Part shown: positions 28,612 to 38,209 of the stretch, in pieces | Numbering within the stretch: the first letter of the stretch is position 1 | Layout of the letters: every line of letters starts with the position of its first letter | Translations under genes and position numbers: made by a program | NCBI GenBank assembly: GCA_958296065.1 | Contig: CATQHX010000078.1 | Coordinates: 1-64,000, forward strand | DNA from: Vicinamibacterales bacterium | GTDB taxonomy: Bacteria > Acidobacteriota > Vicinamibacteria > Vicinamibacterales > UBA8438 | Reading direction: 5' to 3' | Length of the DNA stretch: 64,000 nt | Notes under the pieces: model-generated | Seen by the model: only the letters and a program-made list of their open reading frames with translations | Databases searched by the model: none | What the model was told of the DNA's origin: nothing

Positions 28612-28791
28612 CGCCGGACTGCCAAAGGGAATCCAAATTCCTGGATCGACAACCCGGGAACCCGGACGCCGACTGTCCCGGACCGGACCTGCATACATCA
28701 AGTCCCGGGACCGGAAGTGCCTCTGGACGGGCTTCGACAGCGCAACCGGGCGCGCCCTGCCGGCGCGACGATGACGGCACGGCAATTGCTA

Positions 28792-28797
28792 TATAAT
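28792..28797 (+). promoter_or_regulatory. -10 box of the first TonB-dependent receptor gene
   Basis: TATAAT, with TG 5 bases upstream of it, lies about 80 bases before the receptor ATG. No convincing -35 is visible. The 28612-28790 stretch upstream contains no gene that I can support. Confidence 0.45.
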
Positions 28798-28878
28798 GCG
28801 CCGTCTCGCGTGCGTTAGTTCAGTTAGACGCCGGCATGCCGCCGGCATCCCCGCACGACAGAGGAGGGCAGACTCGTT

Positions 28879-31800
28879 ATGCGACTCGTGAAATCGTTGT
28901 TCGTCGGCGCGGCCGTGGTGCTGCTGCCGGCGACCGGCTTCGCCCAGAGCGCGTTGACCGGCGAAGTCACCGACAACACGGGCGGCGTCCTGCCGGGCGT
29001 CACCGTGGAAGCTTCGAGTCCGGCGCTGATCGAGGGCTCGCGTATCGCGATCACCGACGGCACCGGCCGCTACAACATCATCGATCTGCGCCCGGGCATC
29101 TACAGCGTCACGATGACGCTGCCGGGCTTCTCGACCTTCGTACAGGAAGGCATCGAGGTCTCGGCGGCGACCAACGTCACGATCAACGGCGCGTTGTCCG
29201 TCGGCGCCCTCGAAGAGACGGTCACCGTCTCGGGCGAGGCGCCCATCGTCGACGTGCAGAGCGCGGCGCGCACGGAAGTCGTGGCGCGCGACGTCATCGA
29301 CGCGCTGCCGACGCCCCGCAACACGCAGTCCATCGGCTACCTCGCGCAGGGCGTGCGGCTGACCCGGCCGGACGTCGGCGGGGCGCAGATGATGGAGCAG
29401 GTCCGCATGTCGGTGCACGGGGCCACCCCGCGGCACACCACCATGCAGGTCGACGGCATGATCGTCAACTCGCAGATGGGCGACGGCCTGATCATGAACT
29501 ACAACAACCAGGCGCTGAGCCAGGAGATGGCGATGACCACCTCGGGCAACAACGCCGAGGTGGCGGCGGGCGGACTGCGCCTGAACATGATCCCGAAGGA
29601 CGGCGGCAACCAGCTCAGCGGGTCGAACTACGTCGGCTTCACGCTGAACGAGAGCTGGCAGGCCGACAACTTCACCCAGAACATTCAGGATCTCGGGCTG
29701 ACGTCGAACCAGGGCGTGACCAACATCCACGACATCAACCCGGCCATCGGCGGCCCGATCCTGCAGGACAAGCTGTGGTACTTCACGTCGGCGCGGGCCA
29801 TCTCGGTCGACGAGCTCTTCGCGGGCGCCTTCCAGCCGACCCTGCGCACCGACGTGGGCCCGGAGGTCATCCAGGACTACTTCAAGCGCGGCGCCAAGAT
29901 CACCTGCGAGGACCCGAACGCCAGCATCGGCTGCGTGGGAGACCACCCGGCCGTGGCGTCGGCCACGCGCGCCGTCGCCGAGCAGCACGTCCGCAGCGCC
30001 CTGCTGCGCCTGACGTCGCAGGTCTCGCAGCGCAACAAGGTGAGCGCGTACCTCGACCGCATCTTCAAGTGGAAGAAGCGCGAGTTCTCGTCCACCCGCG
30101 AGCCGATCCAGGCGGCCGGCTTCCGCGATCCGGGCCAGGCCAACTACCACACGTTCCAGGCCAAGTGGACGTCGACGATCAGCAGCCGCGCGCTGCTCGA
30201 GGTCGGCTACTCGCAGGTCTACGAGCGGCTGCTCATCGCCAGCCAGCCGGAGTCGGCGCTGCGCGAGGTGTTCCCGGACAACATCCCGCTGCCGAACCTG
30301 CGGGCGGAGACGCCGAGCAACCTGCGCACCTGCATCCAGACCCCCTGCTACTGGGACGCGGGCTACAACCAGACCGGTCCGTGGTTCCAGAACGCGGTCA
30401 TCGGCGACCTGTCGACGGGCCTGCAGACCAACAACTACTGGGGCGACATCTGGATCACGCCGTCCGACCGGCGCTACCCGAACGCGGCGCTGTCGTACGT
30501 CACCGGCTCGCACAACTTCAAGGTGGGCGTGCAGTGGTCGTTCGGCAACGACGGCGACACCCGCAACCGGCTGGGCCACATCAACATGCGGCCGTACAAC
30601 GGGTTGCCGCAGCCGTGCGACCCCGACCCGTCAGTGATTTGCGAGGACCGGCACGGAGTCGACGCGCTCAACTACCCGACGAGCTGGAACACCACGGTGC
30701 GGGCGGATCGCGGCTTCTACGTGCAGGACACCTGGACACTCGACCGGCTGACGATCAACGCCGGCGTGCGCTACGACCACTTCGAGTCGCTGATCAACAC
30801 GTTCCGCACCGGCGGCATCCTGCCGGGCGGCCGCTTCATCAACGAGCGCGCGGCCCCGGAGATTCCGGCCACGCCCTACTGGAACGACATCGTGCCCCGC
30901 ATCAGCGCGACCTACGATCTGTTCGGCGATGCGCGGACGGCGGTGAAGTTCTCGATGAACAAGTACATGCGGCCGTACGCGAGCGGCCACGCCGAGCGCT
31001 ACTCGCCCTACCGCGAGGCGAGCGACCGGCGTCCCTGGTTCGACTGCGTCATGAAGCCGTCGGTCCACCAGACGGGCCTCGACTCCGACCCGCGGGCCGC
31101 CTGCGCGACCGCGGCCGACCTGGCCGGCCTGCCCGCGTCGCCCGAACACTATCTGAGCACGAACTACGACGGTGTCGTTCAGGACCACGAGATCGGCCTG
31201 GTGGGCAACAGCACGGTGTTCCGCGAGGGCGGCGTCGCGATTCCGGCCTCCATGGCCGACCCCAACCTGCAGCGCGAGTACAACTGGGAGTACAACGCCG
31301 GCATCCAGCACGAGCTGCTGCCGCGCGTATCGCTGAACGTCGGCTGGTACCGCCGCGTGTTCGGCGACATCGAGTCGCGGAGCAACACGTTGCTGCAGAC
31401 CTGCGACTTCCAGAACGCAACGGCGGGCGTGCCGTGCGGAAGCTGGATCCCGTTCCAGGTGAACTTCGACGATCCGGGCGGCCACGTCGCCCGCCTCCGT
31501 GGACTCGGCCAGGACATCCAGGTCTCGCCGAATCTGCTGGCGTTCGATCTCGATCCGGCCTATCGCGGACTGGTCAACAACCTCGACGTCACCTCGGACA
31601 TCAACCGCAACTACTACAACGGGTTCGAGGTGAGCCTGAACGCCCGCCTGCCGAACGGCGGCAACATCTTCGGCGGGTGGACCGCGAGCCAGCACATCCA
31701 GGACACCTGCGGCCTGATCGTGAACCCGAACGGCGTCAGCATCGAGGACCCGATCCGCGGGTCCGACGAGGGCATCATCCGGGGCGGCCGCTTCTGCAAC

Positions 31801-32214
31801 CAGAGCGAGCTGGGCATGCCCTTCCGCCACGACTTCAAGCTGTTCGGCGCCTACCCGCTGCCGGCCGACTTCGAGTTCAGCGGATCGATCCAGGCCTACT
31901 CCGGCGGCGAGCGGGAGCTGACCTGGTCCGTGCCGAACGCCTACATCCCGCACGGCGCTCCGACATCGCGTCCGACGGTCCAGTTGTTCCAGCCGGGCAC
32001 GAACTACCTGCCCTACTGGACGCAGGTGGACATCGCCTTGCGGCGGATCTTCCGCTTCGGCGGCATCGAGTCGTCGGTGCAGGCGGACATCTACAACCTG
32101 ATGAACTCCGCCGTGGTCGTCGACGAGACCGAGGGGTACGGCGGCTCCTGGGGACGGCCGACCCGCCTGCTGCAGGGCCGCCTGCTGCGCATGGCCTTCC
32201 AGGTGAAGTGGTAG
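28879..32214 (+). CDS. Oar-like TonB-dependent receptor, copy 1
   Basis: Outer-membrane receptor of 1111 residues. The signal peptide is residues 1-23 (ATGFAQ). Residues about 24-110 form a carboxypeptidase-regulatory Ig-like domain (SALTGEVTDNTGGVLPGVTV, DGTGRYNIIDLRPG). A plug domain follows (GEAPIVDVQSAARTEVVARD, LPTPRNTQSIGYL), then a large beta-barrel ending in the outer-membrane signature FQVKW. Such Oar-like receptors import large ligands, often glycans or peptides, but the substrate here is unknown. GAGGAG lies before the ATG. The 1076-residue paralogue at 34143 is similar along the whole length, including GAYPLPADFEFSGSIQAYSG. Confidence 0.88.
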   Translation: MRLVKSLFVGAAVVLLPATGFAQSALTGEVTDNTGGVLPGVTVEASSPALIEGSRIAITDGTGRYNIIDLRPGIYSVTMTLPGFSTFVQEGIEVSAATNVTINGALSVGALEETVTVSGEAPIVDVQSAARTEVVARDVIDALPTPRNTQSIGYLAQGVRLTRPDVGGAQMMEQVRMSVHGATPRHTTMQVDGMIVNSQMGDGLIMNYNNQALSQEMAMTTSGNNAEVAAGGLRLNMIPKDGGNQLSGSNYVGFTLNESWQADNFTQNIQDLGLTSNQGVTNIHDINPAIGGPILQDKLWYFTSARAISVDELFAGAFQPTLRTDVGPEVIQDYFKRGAKITCEDPNASIGCVGDHPAVASATRAVAEQHVRSALLRLTSQVSQRNKVSAYLDRIFKWKKREFSSTREPIQAAGFRDPGQANYHTFQAKWTSTISSRALLEVGYSQVYERLLIASQPESALREVFPDNIPLPNLRAETPSNLRTCIQTPCYWDAGYNQTGPWFQNAVIGDLSTGLQTNNYWGDIWITPSDRRYPNAALSYVTGSHNFKVGVQWSFGNDGDTRNRLGHINMRPYNGLPQPCDPDPSVICEDRHGVDALNYPTSWNTTVRADRGFYVQDTWTLDRLTINAGVRYDHFESLINTFRTGGILPGGRFINERAAPEIPATPYWNDIVPRISATYDLFGDARTAVKFSMNKYMRPYASGHAERYSPYREASDRRPWFDCVMKPSVHQTGLDSDPRAACATAADLAGLPASPEHYLSTNYDGVVQDHEIGLVGNSTVFREGGVAIPASMADPNLQREYNWEYNAGIQHELLPRVSLNVGWYRRVFGDIESRSNTLLQTCDFQNATAGVPCGSWIPFQVNFDDPGGHVARLRGLGQDIQVSPNLLAFDLDPAYRGLVNNLDVTSDINRNYYNGFEVSLNARLPNGGNIFGGWTASQHIQDTCGLIVNPNGVSIEDPIRGSDEGIIRGGRFCNQSELGMPFRHDFKLFGAYPLPADFEFSGSIQAYSGGERELTWSVPNAYIPHGAPTSRPTVQLFQPGTNYLPYWTQVDIALRRIFRFGGIESSVQADIYNLMNSAVVVDETEGYGGSWGRPTRLLQGRLLRMAFQVKW

Positions 32215-32249
32215 CAAGACCTTCGGCTCGCGTCTGAGCCGTTGTTTCA

Positions 32250-32283
32250 GGCCGGTGGGGGTCCTCCCTCACCGGCCTTTTTC
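32250..32283 (+). terminator. Rho-independent terminator of receptor copy 1
   Basis: GGCCGGTG at 32250-32257 pairs with CACCGGCC at 32270-32277 and is followed by a T-rich tail. A smaller GGCTC/GAGCC hairpin precedes it. The same arrangement follows receptor copy 2. Confidence 0.75.
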
Positions 32284-32409
32284 TTCGGCCGGTCCGATAT
32301 GCTTCTCAAGTTCGCGTACGGCCCTCTCATCGTCGGCCTGCTGATCAGGATCGCCTTCTTCCCCTGACCCTCCGGTCGCCGGAAACGACGACGTCCGCCA
32401 CGCGGCGCA

Positions 32410-33759
32410 TCAGGCCAGGCGAACGTGGTGCTCGTCGTCGACGCCGGTACGGCTGATGACGAGGTAGCGGTGGGACGCGGCGGCGAACGGGGCGACGGCG
32501 CGCGCCTTCTCCCGCAACCGCCGGACGACGCGCGGCACGTCGACGGTTCTGCCCCACTTGCACTCGACGAACGCGGCGCGTTCGCCGGCCGCGTCGACCG
32601 CGACCAGGTCGATCTCGGTACGGGAGTCCCAGTAGCGGCCGACCCGCAGCGGCTGCCAGCCGAGCAGCCGGTTTGCGTCGGCGATCAGGTGCTGGCGGCA
32701 GATCTCCTCGTAGGGCTGGCCCATGAAAGCGTCCAGGTCGGGGAACACCACCGCGTCGAGCACCTCCCGGCTCCGGCCCGCCTCCAGCGCCGACCGGTTG
32801 GGATACACGTACCGGAACCAGAAGCGCAGGAAGGAATCGGCCAGACGGTAGAGCCCCCGGCGCGAGCGTTCCGGCCGCGTCTCGGTCACCGGCGTCTCCC
32901 GGTCGACGAAGCGCAGACGCCGCAGGACGTCGAGGTACTTTCCCACGCTGGCATGGGCGATCCCGGCGTCCTGGGCGATTTCGTTCGGCCGGGTCCGCCC
33001 CGCCGCCAGCGCGTGCAGGATGGCGAAGTAGGCGCCGGGGTCGCGGAGTTCCTCGCGGACCAGGAACTCGGGCTCGGCGTAGAGCGCTCCGGCAGGTGAC
33101 AGCGCCAGGGCATGCGCCGCGTCCGCGGGCGATTCGTGTCGCGCCGCCTGCTCGGCGTAGGCCGGCACGCCGCCGAAGAGGCCGTAGGCGACGGCGCATT
33201 GCTCGAACGTCCAGTCCCGGTAGAAGCCGGAGACCTGGTCGAAGGTCATCGGCTGCAGTTCGAGCTGCGCCGTGCGACGGCCGTAGAGCGGCGCCCGCGG
33301 GTTCGCGACCGCGGCGTCCATGACTGAGAAGGACGACCCAGCGAGCACCAGCTTCACCGCGCCGTCGTGGCCGTCCCAGGCATGCTGCAGCAGCGCGTCG
33401 ATGCCGGGTGCGCTGCGCTGGAGATACGGCAGTTCGTCGAGGACCAGCGGAATCCTCTCGCGGCCGCAGCGCTCCAGCGCGTACTCGACGGCCTCGCTCC
33501 AGCCGGGAAACCGCGTGCGGGCCAGCAGCGGATCGTCGAACGTGCGTGCGAGCTCGCGCGTGAACAGCCGTAGCGCCTCCGAAGCGGTACTCAGGGGACA
33601 CGAATAGTACGCCAGCGGCCTGGCAACGGAGAACTGTCTCAACAGCGCCGTCTTGCCCAATCTGCGCCGCCCGTAAACGACGAGCAGCTCCCGACGGTCC
33701 GACGCAGCAAGCCGACCGAGAAGGGCCAACTCGTCCGTTCGATTGACGAATCCTGACAC
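32410..33759 (-). CDS. AAA ATPase with C-terminal DUF234 nuclease-like domain
   Basis: A 449-residue protein. The N-terminal P-loop domain has Walker A VVYGRRRLGKTALL (Gly30-Thr37) and Walker B IPLVLDELPYL near residue 104, followed by LVLAGSSFSVMD as sensor 1. Residues about 240-310 look like a winged helix (IAQDAGIAHASVGKYLDVLR). The C-terminal 100 residues are DUF234, a restriction-nuclease-like fold, with TEIDLVAVDAAGERAAFVECKWG holding the D-x(n)-E-x-K pattern. This family is abundant in archaea and in patchy bacteria and tends to be mobile or defence-associated; its function is unproven. It starts at GTG 33759 and sits alone between two receptor paralogues, on the opposite strand. Confidence 0.82.
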   Translation of the reverse strand: MSGFVNRTDELALLGRLAASDRRELLVVYGRRRLGKTALLRQFSVARPLAYYSCPLSTASEALRLFTRELARTFDDPLLARTRFPGWSEAVEYALERCGRERIPLVLDELPYLQRSAPGIDALLQHAWDGHDGAVKLVLAGSSFSVMDAAVANPRAPLYGRRTAQLELQPMTFDQVSGFYRDWTFEQCAVAYGLFGGVPAYAEQAARHESPADAAHALALSPAGALYAEPEFLVREELRDPGAYFAILHALAAGRTRPNEIAQDAGIAHASVGKYLDVLRRLRFVDRETPVTETRPERSRRGLYRLADSFLRFWFRYVYPNRSALEAGRSREVLDAVVFPDLDAFMGQPYEEICRQHLIADANRLLGWQPLRVGRYWDSRTEIDLVAVDAAGERAAFVECKWGRTVDVPRVVRRLREKARAVAPFAAASHRYLVISRTGVDDEHHVRLA

Positions 33760-33765
33760 CTCGCA

Positions 33766-33771
33766 AGAGTA
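33766..33771 (-). promoter_or_regulatory. Candidate -10 box of leaderless DUF234 ATPase transcript
   Basis: On the minus strand TACTCT is followed by 6 bases and then the GTG start. An alternative -10 (TAAGAT) lies about 19 bases further upstream within the GAGTAA/TTACTC repeat. Confidence 0.3.
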
Positions 33772-33951
33772 ACATGCTTACGCGTATCTTACTCATACCC
33801 ATGTTGCATACCTGACTATCACCGGGCTCCTTCGGGACCCCGCGCGGGGAAGTTCTCGCTCCCCGGCCCAATACGACGCCAGCCAGGCCACCGCGGCGCG
33901 CGCGCTCGGCTTCAAGATGCTGGAAATACCCGCCCGCGCTCGACAAGAGGC

Positions 33952-33979
33952 TTGATCCTCCCCCTGCAGGTGCTACGCT
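33952..33979 (+). promoter_or_regulatory. Promoter of receptor copy 2
   Basis: TTGATC at 33952-33957 and TACGCT at 33974-33979, spacer 16, with an extended TGC in front of the -10. It implies a leader of about 155 bases. Confidence 0.45.
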
Positions 33980-34142
33980 TGGCGCAATAGCGCATCGTTC
34001 GCCCGGCGTCCGTCGTCGTCCGTACTCGTTGTTGTCGCCGTTGTCGTCGTCGCTCTCCGTCGCGCGTTGACCGTTCTGTGCAATCGCAGGCGTTCATGGC
34101 GGATAGATCGACGTTCGCAACCGCATTCCACGAGGAGGAGAG

Positions 34143-37100
34143 ATGACAGTCGTCAAGTGCGCGCGCGGCGCGTTGGCCGTCCTCACCTGTCTGGCCCTGC
34201 TGCCCGCGGCCGCGCTCGCCCAGAGCTCGATCACGGGCGAGGTCAGCGACAACACCGGCGGAGTCCTGCCGGGCGTCACCGTGGAAGTCTCCAGCCCGGC
34301 GCTGATCGAGGGCAGCCGCGTGGCGGTCTCCGACGGCACCGGCCGCTACACCGTCATCGATCTGCGGCCCGGCACCTACAGCGTCACGATGAGCCTTCCG
34401 GGCTTCTCCACCTTCGTGCAGGAGGGCCTGGAGCTGCAGGCGAACTTCACGCTGACCGTGAACGGCGCGCTGTCGGTCGGCGCGCTCGAGGAGACCGTCA
34501 CGGTCTCGGGTGAAGCGCCGGTGGTCGACGTGCAGAGCGCGGCCCGGACCGAGGTCCTGCAGCGCGACACCATCGACGCGCTGCCGACGCCGCGCAACAC
34601 GCAGTCGATCGGCTACCTGGCGCAGGGGGTCCGGCTGACCATTCCCGACGTCGGCGGCGCCCAGATGATGGAGCAGGTGCAGATGGTCTCGCACGGCGCC
34701 AACTCCGACCACTCCGTGATGCAGGTCGACGGGATGATGGTCAATGCCGAGCTGGGCGACGGCCGGATCATGAACTACAACAACCAGGCGCTGAGCCAGG
34801 AGATGGCCGTCAGCACCTCGGGCAGCCCCGCGGAGGTGTCGGCAGGCGGGCTCCGGCTGAACATGATCCCCAAGGACGGCGGGAACAACTTCAGCGGATC
34901 GAACTACGTCGGCTTCACGGACGGGGGATGGCAGGCCAACAACCTGACCCCGGCCCTGAACCAGCTCGGCCTCGAGTCGACGCAGGGCGTCTCGAACATC
35001 CACGACGTCAACCCGGCCATCGGCGGCCCCATCCTACGCGACAAGCTGTGGTACTTCACGTCGGTCCGCGGCATCTCGGTCGACGAGCTGTGGCCCAACG
35101 CGTTCGTCCCGACGTTCCGGCAGGGCGCCAGCCAGGAGGAGATCGAGGACTACTTCCGCACGTTCGACAAGGACCACCCGGCCGTCGAGAGCCGCGAGGA
35201 CGCCATCGTCGAGCAGTGGGTCCGCAGCGCGCTGTTCCGCCTGACGTCGCAGGTCTCCCAGCGGAACAAGGTGAGCGCCTATCTCGACCGGATCTTCAAG
35301 TTCAAGGCGCGCGAGTTCTACGGCAACACCGAGCCCATCCGGGCCTCCAGCCACCGCGATCCGAACTTCGGCAACTACCACACGTTCCAGACGAAGTGGA
35401 CATCGACGATCAGCAGCCGCGCGCTGCTCGAGGTGGGCTACTCGCAGGTCTACGAGCGGCTGCGGCTCGGCTACCAGCCGAACACCCCAATCTCGGAGGG
35501 CGGCGCCGGCGTGCAGTTGGCACACGACAGGCCCGCCGATCTGATGACCTGCATCCACACGCCCTGCTACCACCCGCTGAGCTACGACCAGACCGGCGGC
35601 TGGTTCCGGGACGTCCGTTTCTACGACCGGGGCACCGGGCTCACCACCCACAACTACACCTACGACATCCTGGTCACGCCGGCCGACCGCCGCTACCCGA
35701 ACGCATCGTTCTCCTACGTCACCGGCTCGCACAACTTCAAGGTCGGGATGCAGTGGTCGATGAGCAACGGCGGCGTCGGCTACGACGGCAACGGCAGCCT
35801 CCTGGCGCGGTTCAACGAGGGCGTGCCCGAGGAGGTGAGCATCTACAACCTGCCCGCGTACTACAACACCTACGTGCGGGCCGACCGGGGCATCTACGCC
35901 CAGGACACGTGGACGATCGACCGGCTCACGATCAACGCCGGCGTCCGCTTTGAGCAGTTCCAGTCGGGGAACGACACCTACCGCGCCGGCGCCGGGATCC
36001 AGGGCGGCCGGTTCATCGGCGGCCGCATGTACAACGCGCAGGACCAGAAGCCGTACTGGAACGACATCGCACCGCGGTTCAGCGTCGTCTACGACCTGTT
36101 CGGCGACGCCCGCACCGCGCTGAAGTTCTCCGTGAACCGGTTCATGAAGCCGTACACGAACGGCTTCGCGCGGCGCTATCATCCTATCTCCCTCCAGGCG
36201 GACACCCGCGACTGGTTCGACTGCGCCCTGCACCCGGGCATCCACGGCGGCGGCGCGGCCCGCTGCGCGACGGCAGCCGAGCTCGCGGCGCTCGGGATGC
36301 CGGACTACACGGGGACCAACGGCGACTTCATCGCCCAGGACCACGAGATCGGCACCGTCGGCACCAACGCCACGGTCTTCACCAGCGGCGAGCTGGCGCA
36401 GGTGGGCGTCCGTCCCGACCCGAACCTGCAGCGGGAGTACAACGTCGAGTGGACCGGCAGCATCCAGCACGAGATCGCCCCGCGCGTCTCGCTGACCGCC
36501 GCCTACTACCGGCGGGTCTTCTACAATATCGAGCACGCCGAGAACCGCGCCCTGCGGAGCTGCGACATCTCGACCGCCCAGGTCGGCGTCCTCTGCGGCG
36601 ACTGGATCCCGTTCAACGTCACGTTCGACGATCCGGGCGGGCGGCTCGCGTACCTGAGCGGCATCGGCCAGTCGCCGACCCTGGCGGATACGTCGTTCCT
36701 GGCCTTCAACCAGGACCCGGCGACGCGGACCCTGAAGGACATCGTCCACGTCAACTCCGACATCAACCGGAACTACTACAACGGGCTCGAGCTGAGCCTG
36801 CAGGCGCGCCTGCCGAACGGCGGCACCCTGTTCGGCGGCTGGACGATGCACCAGCACGTGCAGGACACCTGCGGACTCACCCAGAACCCGAACGGCGTGA
36901 GCGAGCGCGACATGATCGACCGCAACCGGACGACGCTGCGCGGCGGCCGATTCTGCGATCAGAGCGCCCTCGGCATCCCGTTCCGCAACGACTTCAAGCT
37001 GTTCGGCGCCTACCCGCTGCCGGCCGACTTCGAGTTCAGCGGATCGATCCAGGCCTACTCGGGCAACGAGCGCGAGATGCGCTGGACGATCACCGACGCC

Positions 37101-37373
37101 TACTACCCCGGCGGAAACCTGACGGACAACCAGCCCGTGCAGATGTTCGCTCCGGGCACCAACTACTTCGGCTACTGGACGCAGGTCGACTTCGCCATCC
37201 GGCGGCTTTTCCGGGTCGGCAACTGGGAGTACTCGGCCCAGCTCGACGTCTACAACGCGCTCAACGCGAGCGCCATCATCAGCGACAACGACTCCTACGG
37301 GTCGGGCTACGCCACGCCGACGCGGCTGCTGCAGGGCCGCTTGGCGCGCGTGGCGTTCCAGGTGAAGTGGTAA
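34143..37373 (+). CDS. Oar-like TonB-dependent receptor, copy 2
   Basis: Outer-membrane receptor of 1076 residues, a close paralogue of the gene at 28879. The signal peptide ends ALAQ (about residue 27), then the carboxypeptidase-regulatory domain (SSITGEVSDNTGGVLPGVTV), plug and barrel, with C-terminus FQVKW. Long stretches are the same in both, including LRLNMIPKDGGN in the plug, SQVSQRNKVSAYLDRIFK and GAYPLPADFEFSGSIQAYSG. Differences cluster in barrel loops, for example the Cys-containing loops before and after HTPCYHPLSYDQTGGWF, which suggests different ligand ranges. GAGGAGGAGAG before the ATG is a strong ribosome site. Confidence 0.88.
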   Translation: MTVVKCARGALAVLTCLALLPAAALAQSSITGEVSDNTGGVLPGVTVEVSSPALIEGSRVAVSDGTGRYTVIDLRPGTYSVTMSLPGFSTFVQEGLELQANFTLTVNGALSVGALEETVTVSGEAPVVDVQSAARTEVLQRDTIDALPTPRNTQSIGYLAQGVRLTIPDVGGAQMMEQVQMVSHGANSDHSVMQVDGMMVNAELGDGRIMNYNNQALSQEMAVSTSGSPAEVSAGGLRLNMIPKDGGNNFSGSNYVGFTDGGWQANNLTPALNQLGLESTQGVSNIHDVNPAIGGPILRDKLWYFTSVRGISVDELWPNAFVPTFRQGASQEEIEDYFRTFDKDHPAVESREDAIVEQWVRSALFRLTSQVSQRNKVSAYLDRIFKFKAREFYGNTEPIRASSHRDPNFGNYHTFQTKWTSTISSRALLEVGYSQVYERLRLGYQPNTPISEGGAGVQLAHDRPADLMTCIHTPCYHPLSYDQTGGWFRDVRFYDRGTGLTTHNYTYDILVTPADRRYPNASFSYVTGSHNFKVGMQWSMSNGGVGYDGNGSLLARFNEGVPEEVSIYNLPAYYNTYVRADRGIYAQDTWTIDRLTINAGVRFEQFQSGNDTYRAGAGIQGGRFIGGRMYNAQDQKPYWNDIAPRFSVVYDLFGDARTALKFSVNRFMKPYTNGFARRYHPISLQADTRDWFDCALHPGIHGGGAARCATAAELAALGMPDYTGTNGDFIAQDHEIGTVGTNATVFTSGELAQVGVRPDPNLQREYNVEWTGSIQHEIAPRVSLTAAYYRRVFYNIEHAENRALRSCDISTAQVGVLCGDWIPFNVTFDDPGGRLAYLSGIGQSPTLADTSFLAFNQDPATRTLKDIVHVNSDINRNYYNGLELSLQARLPNGGTLFGGWTMHQHVQDTCGLTQNPNGVSERDMIDRNRTTLRGGRFCDQSALGIPFRNDFKLFGAYPLPADFEFSGSIQAYSGNEREMRWTITDAYYPGGNLTDNQPVQMFAPGTNYFGYWTQVDFAIRRLFRVGNWEYSAQLDVYNALNASAIISDNDSYGSGYATPTRLLQGRLARVAFQVKW

Positions 37374-37410
37374 TCCGACCTTCGGCTCGCGGTTGAGCCG
37401 TTGTCCTCGA

Positions 37411-37444
37411 GCCGGTGGGGGCGCCTCTCCCGCCGGCCTTTTTT
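37411..37444 (+). terminator. Rho-independent terminator of receptor copy 2
   Basis: GCCGGTGGG pairs with CCCGCCGGC (one wobble) and is followed by six T. It matches the terminator of receptor copy 1 in sequence and offset. Confidence 0.75.
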
Positions 37445-37581
37445 CTGCCGGCGGTTCGTCTCGGCGCGCGACCGCGGTTGCGCGACGTCACGCGAGGTGG
37501 AGGTGCCCTGGCCGCAGGCCGGCTCGCCACACGCTATGATGGGTCTGACGGTCAACGGCGATACAAGGGGACTTTGCCCAC

Positions 37582-38139
37582 GTGGCCACGGCACAGCCAG
37601 CCTTCAAGTTTACCTACGAGGACTACCGGACCGCGCCGCCGGACAAGCGCTACGAGCTGCTGGACGGAGAGTTGCTCTTGACCCCGGCGCCGAACTTGAA
37701 GCACCAGCGGCTGCAGTTTCGCCTGGGAAGCAGGCTCGGCCGGTTCATCGAGGAACACGCCCTCGGCGAGTTCTTCTTCGCTCCCTGCGACGTGGTGCTG
37801 TCCGATACCGACGTCGTGCAGCCGGACCTGCTGTTCGTGTCCAACGAACGCAACCACCTGTTGCTCGGCGGCGACAACGTGCGGGGTGCACCCGATTTGG
37901 TGGTCGAGATCCTGTCGCCCGCCACCGCCGAGCGGGACCGCGGCTACAAGCGCGCGCTCTACGCGAAGCACGGCGTGAAAGAGTACTGGCTGGTCGATCC
38001 GGTGGCCGAGACGGTATCGATCTTGCGCCCGCGCGGCGGCGCGCTGGTGGTGGTACGCACGTTCGGCCGGGAACAAGTGTTGCGCTCGCCGCTGCTCGCC
38101 GGCTTCGAGCTCGACCTGCACGCCATCTTCTCGTCCTGA
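37582..38139 (+). CDS. Uma2 family (DUF820) endonuclease-like protein
   Basis: A 185-residue single-domain protein of the PD-(D/E)XK type. The motif pattern is FTYEDYRTAPPDKRYELLDG at the start, PD at 81-82, VVEILSP with Glu109, and KRALYAKHGVKEYWLVDP. Uma2 proteins are abundant in cyanobacteria and scattered in other phyla, often linked to mobile DNA; their biological role is not established. It starts at GTG 37582. A TATGAT box at 37535-37540 could serve as its -10. Confidence 0.82.
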   Translation: MATAQPAFKFTYEDYRTAPPDKRYELLDGELLLTPAPNLKHQRLQFRLGSRLGRFIEEHALGEFFFAPCDVVLSDTDVVQPDLLFVSNERNHLLLGGDNVRGAPDLVVEILSPATAERDRGYKRALYAKHGVKEYWLVDPVAETVSILRPRGGALVVVRTFGREQVLRSPLLAGFELDLHAIFSS

Positions 38140-38196
38140 CCGAACGTCACCACCATCGACAGCGCCGGAGTCGCTCCGTTCATCGGCCACCTGAAG

Positions 38197-38202
38197 TACC
38201 CT
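38197..38202 (+). promoter_or_regulatory. Candidate -10 box of leaderless monooxygenase-like transcript
   Basis: TACCCT is followed by 7 bases and the ATG at 38210. No ribosome site is present in between. Confidence 0.35.
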
Positions 38203-38209
38203 GTCGAGT

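Larger units (their letters stand above)
33760..34142. other. Gap between DUF234 ATPase and receptor copy 2
   Basis: No intact gene. It holds GAGTAA and TTACTC as inverted half-sites around 33767-33794, a short open stretch at about 33869-33955 whose translation (AARALGFKMLE near its middle) faintly resembles a Fis-type helix-turn-helix, the receptor promoter, and a low-complexity GTCGTC/GTTGTT leader at about 34005-34070. Confidence 0.4.

Noticed and set aside
28612..28790. Possible tRNA or small RNA in the gap before the first receptor gene
   Set aside because: No cloverleaf, no TTCGA-type T-loop with matching acceptor stem, and no terminator was found.
34005..34070. GTCGTC/GTTGTT-rich stretch considered as a CRISPR or tandem repeat array
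   Set aside because: Units are too short and irregular, with no spacers; it is low-complexity leader sequence.
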